NCBI RefSeq assembly: GCF_963678635.1
Contig: NC_087070.1
Span: forward strand, 25,230,007-25,294,006
Length of the DNA stretch: 64,000 nt
Origin: Symsagittifera roscoffensis
Taxonomy: Eukaryota > Xenacoelomorpha > Acoela > Convolutidae
Direction: 5' to 3'
The notes under the pieces were generated by a model, which was not told the DNA's origin, ran no database searches, and worked only from the letters and a program-made list of their open reading frames with translations. Position 1 is the first letter of the stretch. Each line of letters opens with the position of its first letter. This document shows positions 22,808 through 34,300 of the stretch, one piece after another. The translations under genes were made by a program, and so were the position numbers.

Positions 22808-25800
22808 CTGCAACAAAAATCGAGTGAGTTCACTTAAACCATAGCTGTGACCCTTGAAGTAAAGAGTCAAGAATTTCAAAGCAAAATACCCCCACTACAA
22901 TTCACCACACGATTCTTAAGTCCAAATATTGAAACATACTTTTTGCAAGCTGACCTTTAGTGGACTGTTATTAAGCAATTCTGAAGTGGACAGAGCTCTC
23001 TGTTTCTGACTTTTGATCCTCTGCAAATTCTTAAATTGTTCCCTATCTTTCCACCCCTCTATACCTTGCCCTTGTCCATCTTTGCCACCTGCTAACGAAC
23101 ATATAACTTGGCCTAAAGTACTCTTTTGTTAAGCATTTCGGCACAGAATTGACTTTAACTGATTATATTTGATTTTGATCATTTGCCAAGATGTATGATA
23201 TGAGGGGAAAAATGTACACAGACGAAGCTGAGCTTCACACTACTTGCGATACAAAACAAGAAAGACAAGACTTAAGATTTATACAAAGTTAAAAAAACCA
23301 ACTCACCCTCAAAACACACCCACACAAAAATTGATTGCTCGTCAAATGAAGCAATATTAGGTCACTAAGTCAATATAGTATAGCCCAAGACCTATTAAGA
23401 AAAAAACAGAAAGAAAAAAAAAAAAAAATTTAAGACTAATAAAAAGTTATTGAGTCCTCCTCACTCTCAAAACTCACATACAGGCACATACAAAAATTTT
23501 TCGCTCGTCAAAAGACGCAACATGAGGCCATTGAGCCGATTTAATATAGGCCGAAATCTATCAAGCGGAAAAAGGGGAAAAAACAGAGCCGAAAAAAGTC
23601 GTAATGAAAAACTATGATTTCTATCAAGATTTTTAGCATTTTGTTCGATCCAGAGGAGAGCATAAAACTTATGTTTCCCTTGAAATGAATACAAAACTAA
23701 GTCACTAAGTCAATGAAATAAAAGCCGAAACCATTTGGGCAGAATAAAGTTTTTCAGCGAAATTAACAAAAAAGAAAATATACGAAGTCAAAGTTAGTAT
23801 AATTGCAAACAGCAGAAGTAAAGCAAAAGACTACACACAACTACAATGTAACTTGCATACAGCAAAAAACAATTCTCCGATGTGGCATCTAAGCCGACAA
23901 AACATATCAGACAAATAATAAGCCGACAATTTTTTTGAAACGTAATATTTCTCGTTTGAAAAAAAAAACAGGATGCTGTCAGATTCGAACCAAGAACCTT
24001 TGCCGTCCTATGCGCATTCGTTATCTTCAGACCAAGTGTGGCCTGTTTACGGGCAAAAAAAGTCTTGGATCCGATTGCAATACTCTTCCTTATCGCAAGG
24101 GTAATGATGTATGATATTATTGATATGAGAGGGAAAAAACTCACTTTCATTTCCCATGCGAAAAGTCAATAATTAAGCTTTTAAACCTCATACATCTTAA
24201 AATAGCCAACATACAGTTGGAAAAAGTATCAATGAACTCAACGAAATCTATCAAATTTCTGAAACTTTTTGTTCCATCTTTCGAAGAAAATGACGAAATA
24301 TTAGTACTCGGGTTATTTTTTTCCTACAAAAAGTGCCGAAATATTTGTGCTAGTATAGAGGTTCATACTCTGGGTTGCTTTTTAAATAACCTTGCCCTGA
24401 GCTCAAATTTATAATATATTTCACATAGGAGCATTTTTTGTCATGTTACAAAGGTTTAAAAATTGACAATTTGAGATAAGTCAATTGGCTCCGATATCTT
24501 TTCAAATTAAAGTGAGGCAAGCTAGTTGTTCCAGATATTGCGTTAATAGTCAAAATTTATCATACTGTATGTTACATTGCGCGTGGGGGACGATTTCAAT
24601 AGCTATCTTTTTCATTCCAATGCGATATCTAAAATATAAATCCACTTGGAAACTAAGAGCCATGCACGTTTTTCCCCGCTTCAATTGCATTTTCTTTGAA
24701 GAGCGTATAGCGAAAAAAACACACGACCTAAAAAAGTGTTCATTTGTTTCATTGACACTTTCAAAAATCACGAGTAGTAAAAAAAATAAAAATGGGAGAA
24801 GCTTTTAACTTGAGGAACCAAAGAGACGTCAAAATCACCTTCTCCACTGGCCAAATTTTGTTCCCCTTCATCACGACCAGCCTCTTCAGAGTGCCTGCTG
24901 CTCTTTTGAACTAACTTGACCTCTGCTTGTGTTTTTCCCCCTCCTCCCAGTCTGCTCACTCCCTTTTTGTTGCTCATTGAAGAACACGACGACACTAATA
25001 CTCTGCATCTGCGTGACGATCTTCGAGATGACCTGCAAAATAAGAATTGAAAAACTAACTTTGTTTTACTCTTTTTTTTTTGCAAATTATTTGATTTCCT
25101 CTTTAAGACACGCTACCCGATAGAACATAGACAACAGAACCAAGTTTATCACTGAAAATCAAAGACTGAAACACGATCAACAATCGAATTGTATGCATGC
25201 ATAAAAGATAGCAAATATCTAAAGCTTTAGGCGGATCAACTTCCAAGTGCTTAATTCAATCTAGTTCAATCAATCAATCAATACCACCAACCGCAGCATC
25301 TCCCAGAAGCAAAACCAAATTTAGTACTCGTCTCGGCATTTAAAACAACTCACGATGACATGCGGGAGGCTATGCTTCTTTGACTTCTCCTCGAACTAGT
25401 TGTCGCTCGTTTCCTTCTCACTTGTGTCCTCCTGCTGACAACAATTGAGTCGAACAGTTTCTTCCTCAGAGATTTCAGCATCTTATTCTGCTTGAAAATA
25501 ACAGATCCATTTTAATATAAAGCTTAGTTTTTCAACAAAAATGGTAGTTTTCTATACCATGATACAAATTCGATTATAAATCAGAGTAGGTGTAAAACGC
25601 GCTGTTCCGTAACAGAATTATAGCTTATTCGCCTATTCCTCTCAATATTGACACAGAGACGAAGCGGAGTTTCGCATAACTTGCGCTACAACGCAAGCGT
25701 AACATTGCCAGCTAAGCTAGTGAACAGAAAATGATACGGAAGTCAAAAATATTCTATTTCAGAAATCAATGGAGACGCACAAATACCAGCATTAAATAAG

Positions 25801-28332
25801 CTTTTAATTATCACTCAGCCGACAAAATAAGGCTAGACGCCCATTGAGCCAAAAACCAAAAAAGAGATGCCATAAGAAATTGTTAACAAGAAAAAAAACT
25901 TCCGCAATAAAGCTTTAAGCTTAATATTTTACACCACAGCAGGCCTGATTTTTTTTAAAAACACTCAATTTTTGCCTTCCAAACGCCAGAAAACATATTG
26001 GCTATGTCAATAAAACATACTCTGACACCATCTAGGCTTAATAAAGCTTTAAAGCGAAGAAAAAAAAGTAAATTATACAAAGTCAGGGTTAGTAAACTTT
26101 TAAATTAAAACAGAGAAGTACATCAAAAACTTGGAACTTCAATTAAAAAAGCTTACAGCACAAGAAAAACCTGTGACTGACTACTAAGCCGACAGAATAT
26201 AGCAGATAAATATTAGCCTGAAAACGCAATTTTTCCCGGAAAATAATTTTCAATTCCTTACATACTGAGAACACAAGCTGCAGCCGGGACTGTAACCCCC
26301 AGATCTTAGGGTGCAAAGGCAACCACGTTACCACTAGACCAAGGGAAAGTTGTAAAAATATAAAAAAACAAGTCGGCGAATTTTTTTTTATACAATAAAT
26401 CGAAAACGTTATGTGAAAAAAGCCGAAATATCTAAAATACAAAAATTTAATGTTTGTTAAGATGATGATCACAAGCAACCTTAAAAAGCATTGGGAATCA
26501 ATCACGAGCGGCCATTAACACGATAACATTTGGGTCTACCCGTATGAAGCAGAACTTGTCACAAAAAATTTTAAGCTAAAAAATTTTTCATGTTTTTACG
26601 ACCCATATTTTGCCATCGAAACTACGCAATATCAATTATTTGAACCGATATAACATAAGGCGCAACCTGTGTTTAAAAAATACTTTTCAATATCAGACTT
26701 GATAAATTTACAAATTAAAAAATTTCTATCTCAGTAAAATTAGACAAAATTAAAACAGTCACTCAACGAAGCTTCGCATCACTTGCTACACAACACACAG
26801 ATATATAAAAAACATATGGCGAAAAAAAAATGTTTTTTTTTCGTCTCGATAGAAGTTCATTGTAGGCAAACATGCCAAGCAAAATAATCGAACATTAAAT
26901 TAGCAATGGAACAAAACTTACGAAGCGGAAACAAAGCCGACAACCGTTGAGCAGACATCAGTTGAGCCGAAAAAAAAATGATTTAAAAAACTTTTAAATC
27001 CAACATGAAACCAACAAAAAACAAAACTTTCAACTATAATAAAAACTACTTACAGCAGAAGAAAAATCCATTATGTGGCAACTAAGCCGACAGCCCTTGA
27101 GCAGACAAAAGAAAGTCCGATAATTCAATTTTTACCGGAAAAAAAAATGTAATAAGTGTAGAAAAACCCATTGTTTAGAAAGTATGCCGATAAAACTGTG
27201 CCAGGCAATATGAAGATATTTAAAAAAAAAAACGGAAAATGAATTGAACCGACATAAACAAGAACAGAAACCATTAATCAGGAAAAAATCAACATCTTTG
27301 CAAGAAATTTATTGGAAAGAATGAATAATACCTGAAACAAAATATCCGTCTAATAACTATTAAGTGATGATAGCTTTATTTAAATTGCTAAAAAATTGAG
27401 CGAGTCAGCCATAGAATGTAAAACGGGAAAAAAATCTAGTAACCAGTTGCTACACCTTTGCTGATCGCCAATCATCGGAGTAAACGAAAAAAATCATCTT
27501 TATAATTCTCTATCTATTCTTTCCAGGGCACGCTATGGAGCTTAAAAATGAGGGAGGCCATATAAACAACATTTAAAATAATAAATAATTGTTTATCATG
27601 ATAAAAATCATTGGTTTGGTTTCACAAAAATATTGGTGCAAGTAGGCTGGCGCTAGGTGCGCTCTGCCCTTGTTAATTTTAGGGGTTAGGGTGCGCTTTG
27701 CCGAAACAACACCGGCAAATTGCATCCTTATTATCAGATTTATTTGTTCGGCAGAGCGCATTCGACCCCCTAAAATTAACACCGGCAGAGCGCACCCGCA
27801 GTCCAGAGTTAGGTAGAGCCAACCTACTTATACCAAAAATTTTGTGCAACCAAACCAATGAATTTTATTACACCGAAGACTTTAGTCAAGGTGTTATGGT
27901 ATCGTGTAACGGGTTTTTTTTAAATGTTGTCTGTTGTCAAGTGTCGACAAATAACGTCCACAGTTATCAATTATCATGTGGGCTGGACTATATCGCGCTA
28001 TGTCACGTGATTGCGTATGTTTGTTTCTTTATTTGTTCATCTTTATTTATTTAATTATCTGTTCTTCTATTTATTTAATTATGTTTAGTTTGCTTATATT
28101 TATTTATAATTTATGTATGTACATATTTATTTTTGTTTATTTTTATCACGTGTTTTGTTTATTTATTTAATTATTCTTTCTTTCATTTAGTTTTGCTTTT
28201 ATTATTTCTGCGTGTGTATTTATTTAATTTATTTATTTTCATTTATTTATATTATGGGTCTGTTTGTTTGGTTATTTGTTCATATATATTTTTTCATGTC
28301 TATTTAATTATTTGTACATTTCACTTTTGCTT

Positions 28333-28367
<35 letters not shown>

Positions 28368-31300
28368 TGTATTTATTTATGTATTTATTTATTTATTTAT
28401 GTATTGATTTATTTTTTTATTGCTTATTTATTTATCAGGTGTGTTTTGTTTATTTGTTGATATTTATTTCTATATTTATTTAATTATTCTTTCTTTCATT
28501 TAGTTTTGCTTTTATTATTAATGTATGTGTATTTATTTCATTTATTTATTTTCATTTATTCATATTATGGGTCTGTTTGTTTGGTTATTTGTTCATATAT
28601 ATTTTTTCATGTCTATTTAATTATTTGTACATTTCACTTTTGCTTTTATTTATTTATATATTTATTTATTTATGTATTCATTTATGTATTTATTTATTTA
28701 TTTATTTATGTATTGATTTTTTTTTATTGCTTATTTATTTATCAGGTGTGTTTTGTTTATTTGTTGATATTTATTTCTATATTTATTTAATTATTCTTTC
28801 TTTCATTTAGTTTTGCTTTTATTATTTATGTATGTGTATTTATTTAATTCATTTACTTTCATTTATTTATATTATGGGTCTGTTTGTTTGGTTATTTGTT
28901 CATGAGATATATATTTTTTCATGTTAATTTAATTATTTGTACATTTCAGTTTTGCGTTTATTTATTTATTTATTTATGTATGTATTTATTTATTTATGTA
29001 TTGATTTATTTTTTTATTGTTTATTTATTTATCAGGTGTGTTTTGTTTATTCGTTGATATTTATTGCTATATTTATTTAATTATTTTCTTTCATTTAGTT
29101 TTGCTTTTATTTATTATTCATGTATGTATTTATTTATTCATTTATTTATTTATGTTTATTTATTTTTGGTTTGTTCGTTCATTTGTTGGTTTGTTCGTTC
29201 ATTTATTTATTTATTAAGTTAGCGTCTTTGTTGTTTGATTGTGAAATTTGATGTTTTACTTCTTAGCTATGTAGTTAAAAGCAAAAAAAAGATTTTCAAT
29301 TTATTGTTCTGTTTAGGATATTTTCAGAAAGATCTGTATATCACCAATTAGCGTACAACGATTTACAGGGAACGCTGCCAACGAGATTTGTCCACTTGCT
29401 TTTGGGTTGCAGCTACATCAAAAATGATTTTAAATTATTTATTTTAAAGATTTATCTATAGTTATATCTGTCCGGTAATTAATTTTCAAATTTGCTTTTG
29501 TATTTCTCAAAAAAGAATTTGTTGGAGCGTGGACTCAATAACGTAAAGCAAAATGTTAAATTTTATGTTACTTCTATTTTCAGTCATGTAATGGAGCCAT
29601 TTCGACCCACGGGCATTGCAAATGATGACAACAGTTGCTATCTCAATTCTGTTCTTCAGCTTTTGTTGAACTCAGATATAGCAAAATTTTGGTGTATACA
29701 TGTATTAGTACGATTTTTTGTTCTAGAACTGTTATTCTTCAATTATTAGTTGTTCAAGTTGTTTGGTTTTTGCTTCAGTTTCTATGCCTTCGGTGTATTG
29801 CGCGTTGCGCCTATGTTTCTGATAAACAAGTTATCTATGGAGAATTTGAAGGTTTTAAATATGTATTTTGTTAACATCCCCTCTTTCTCACAGGCAGTAA
29901 TGGCTAAATTGAAATTTTTTTGAATCTCTATAGGTGATAACAAATTTTATGTGAAATCATTTGGTGAAATCCCTTGGCTAAGGTCGCGATACCAAAAAAA
30001 GGTTGTTATTCTACCATAGTACCAGGCGAGCGAAAGAACCCGTATTTCAGTGCAACCATAAAAAAGCTCGAAACGGTTCGCAAAAGGGTACGCTCATAAT
30101 TAAAAATTTCCCGGGCATTCTGATCACGTAACCAAAGTGAAGATAAAAATGTCGAAAATTGAAATGCCAGGAAAACTGAGACAATGAGTTGTGGCTTCAC
30201 TAAAAATTTCAAAATCTTTAAAGCAAAAAATTGTCCAACATACTGATTTTTCTGCAGAAAAAAACGATAAACAGAAATTAAGCAGAGCCAATATTATAAT
30301 TCTGAATTAAATGATTCCAGTAACTCCAAACCTAACCAAAACTTGGAAAAGACGAACTGTCTCTGAAAAACAGCCGTCTCTTTTGTAATAAACCGGTTAC
30401 ATAGACTACTTGCATCTTCCTCATGGGGATGTGGTCCTTGCTCCTTGAGATCACTGGGTAATTGCTCTCAGAGATTATAGGAGTCAGTGTTCACGTGACG
30501 GTCAGCGTGACAAGGCAATGCGTAAAACGAATGTCTTGAAATACTGCCTGACGGAAACAAAATGAAGGAAATTTCAGAGCGTGAAACAAAAATAGGACCA
30601 AAACTAAGAAATCAAGCATTTATCATTTTAAGAATGCCTAGCAAGGACGTTTTTTAAATTACAAAACGAAGACTTACATACGTCCTGGTCCTTTGATCTG
30701 AATCAAGCGAGATTAAATTAATGAATATGCAACGAAAGTATTCAAATATATGCTGACCACAAAACGAAATATTTACATCAAGTTGGAATTCACATCAACG
30801 ATGAAAACAGGGGCGGATTTAGGGGGGGGGGGGGGGGGATTTGAAAACAGGGGCGGATTTGATACTTTTTCAGAAATCCATTTTTGGCCGACCGACCCTA
30901 AAATTTTTTTAAAGGCGCCTTTGGCGCCAATATATACTAACTTTGAGGGGGAGCGCGCGCCAAAAAAAACGCGATTTTTTTGTAAAATTTTTTCAAAAAG
31001 TGCCCAAAAACGGCTTTTTTGATTGTTTTTTCAAAAATTTGCCTGCGGCGCAGAAAATTTAGCCAAAATAGGGGCAAAACAGAGCTTTGGCAGAGCTCGA
31101 AAAATCAATTTGGTTGACCTAAAAAAAAAAAAAGGTCGTCAAAATTTTGGAAAATTTTTTGAAAATCCGCCCCCCCCCCTCGAGAAAATCCTAGATCCGC
31201 CCCTGGATGAAAATATTCGTTTTTATTGAGAAACCAATCCGTAAATCTGATGGATGCAGCATATCTTCTCGGGAAGGCTAGATAAATTTCATGATACTCA

Positions 31301-34300
31301 GAGCGGGCATTCTTAGGAACTGCGTCAGAAAATGTACCCAGAAAAGCCAAACAAGGAACATGTCAAAGACCTTTTGAATACATACAAAACTTTTCTTCGG
31401 ACTGATCTATCTATTGATGTGGTTACATCTGAATTGACAAAAACTCATTACGTGGCTCCGAAATGTCTCAAGCAAATGACAGGGAGCAAATCCAAATACC
31501 TGAAAACATGCCATGCCTTTCGGGTAGCAACATTGTCGCTGCTGCACTAATTCAAGAAAATCAACGTGAGTCAAAAAGAACGACAGGCGTTTACAGTTCA
31601 TTAAGAGGACAGAGCGAGTAAATCTGAATTTTATGAAAGTTCAATTTACGAAGATAATCTTTATCTACCTTCAAAAACGAAACACGCTGAGAAGTTCTAT
31701 TACGGAGCAAAGGGATTCCTTCAAAACCAATGGTCGAACGGATTTCAAAAAAACACCGAAAAACCTTTCAACAGAAGAAGGAAAAATATATACGCAAGTT
31801 TTGATGACAGTATTGATAAACCGTCAAAACAATTTGTGCGGGATTCGCTAATAGCGAAATATAGTCCAGAAGTAGCAACTGATAAAAAAAAAGTGATGCG
31901 AGTTTACATGAAGCTTACCGCAAACGCTTTTGAAACAATTCCAAGGGAACTCAACATAAGCTTAAACAAGTCAGCTAAAAGAGCCCTCGGTCGCAGTTCT
32001 GAAAACATGCTATGCTATCTCTCACTGTACTGCAAACGTACACAAAAAATTGAGTTCGTGTTTCTTGAAGTTCAAATTATTCGCCAGAACACACGCAATA
32101 ATTATGCTTTATTCCAAATCAATTTCAACTTTGATGATTGAAGATAACAAGTTTAAATTTCATGTTTTGAAAGGTACTGACTTGATATGTCAAGGAAAAT
32201 GAAATCATTGTTTCTCTGTTAGTTTTTTTTTTGACAAATTTCGGCACAACACCCTCATAATTCGTGATTCAGTAATTTCTCCGCCATGTGCACCATATAA
32301 CTTTGTTTTTGATGTTGATAATTTTTGAGAAAAATTCATTACTCAATGGAATGCTAAAAATCTATCCATGGAAGTTATTAGGGAAAGTTATCGTGATCAC
32401 TGTAAAGCCGTTATGTGAAAAATAAAAATTTTTCTCGAAATCGGCAGAGCGCACGAATAAGTTTCTTTTCGACTGCAGAGCGCAGGTATAATTAGATGAT
32501 AATATTGAAAACCAGGCTAGTATTTTGCTTTACGTAAGCAAAATTTCAACAAGTCCTTAAGAACAATCGAAATCCGGTCTGTTAAAGGAAGTAAGCCAAA
32601 CAGCTGATCACAAAAATTCCATTACAAAACACGTTAATAAATGGATAGTTGTTGTTAATTGCAAGAGTGGGCCAGTAAAATGCCTAGCATTAAAAATTGC
32701 ACCATGAAATTGATTCTATCAAAAATGTGCGAGTAACACACCTTATTTTGCTTCTGTTTCTCCAGAGATAGTGCAGTAGATTGTTGCTGTTCCTCATTAG
32801 TCAACACATAATCCAGATCACATGCCGTAGACTGCATCAAAGGCACTGGAGCCCCACTGCAATTCACCCACTCGTCCACATTATTCCCATACTCGCCTTC
32901 CTTTCCCTCCATTTGTTCATGACTGCCAACCGCGCCCAATTCTTCATATGTTTCTTCGATCTCATCAATGGGCTCATCTCGATTCGGAGCTAAAAACATT
33001 TTTGCTACAGTGAGCTAAATTTCAACCTCCTTTCATTTTTTCTTCATTTTATATTTACGTTTTTCTAAGTAGAAAGAGTTCACACAGAGGCGAAGCTGAG
33101 CTTCGCACTACTTGCGATACAACATAAAATCGAAATGTCGAAAAAACTATATCTATCATAATGAATAAGGCTAGTTTTGAAAGAAAACCATGCCGATACA
33201 ATAGAATGTGAAATTAGCATCGGAAGATAATTTACCAAGCGGTAAAAATACCGTGGCAGAAACATTTTAAGCCGCAAAAAAATCAACAAGTTTAAGAAAT
33301 ATGAAAAGTCCCCGTCGCCCTCAAAACACTCAAAAAGCATTATTTGCTCGTCAAATGAAACAATATGAGACAACTAAGCCGATATATTATAGCCCGAAAC
33401 CTAAGAAGCACAAAAACGCAGAAAAAAATTGAAAAAAGTAAGACTAATAAGAAGTTATTAAGCCCCTCTCGCTCTCAAAACAAAGACACGCACACACACA
33501 CACTTTTTTCGCTCGTCGAAGGACGCAATGTGAGGCCGATAAGCCGATAAATTATAGGCCGAAACCTATCAGACCAAAAAAAAAAGAAAACAAAACAGGC
33601 GGTGAAAAAATTGTTCATGAAAAAATTTGAATTATAATTTCTGTTAAGATGTTTAGAATTTTGTTCAATCCACAGATGAGCATAAAAATATGTTTCCGTT
33701 GAAGCAACTCGAAATTAGGTCACTAAGCCGATAAAATATAGGCCGAAATCATTTGGACAGAATAAAGTTGTTAATAAAAAGAAGAAATAAATACGATGTC
33801 AAGATTAAAAAATACAAAGAAACAGCAGAGCACTACAAGCAACTAGATTGTTAAAAAAAACTAAAACTCAAATAAGCGATTTAGTCGGATGATAAAACAA
33901 AGCGTAAACTAAGACGAAAAAAAAGTAAACCGAAAACAAAGAAGTCGAACATTAAAAAAAAACATGTAAGCTGCGAATTTATTGGAGTAACACTAATAAG
34001 TATGCACAGTGAGAGTAATAGACCAATGATCGCAAATAGACAACGCACATACTGCATGCATGTCGTGTACTGCATGCTGAAATCTGCGGACAAGTTGTTT
34101 ACAGAAAAAGTCTAGTACCCGATTGCAATACTCTTGCTATCGCAAGGGTAAAAATACAGTTAGAAAGGGCAATTAGGAAGGTAAATACAGCTTCATTCAA
34201 GTTCTATATATTTTGTCTCTGGTAATCAAAAAAACTTACAGTTCGAAACGTCTATAATTTCTTCCATCGTACTCCTTTTTGGTTTCTTCGGCCTCATCGG

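Noticed and set aside
28133-28790. Long ORFs of Ile, Tyr, Phe and Leu
   Set aside because: Direct translation of TTTA repeats; composition artefact and not a membrane protein.
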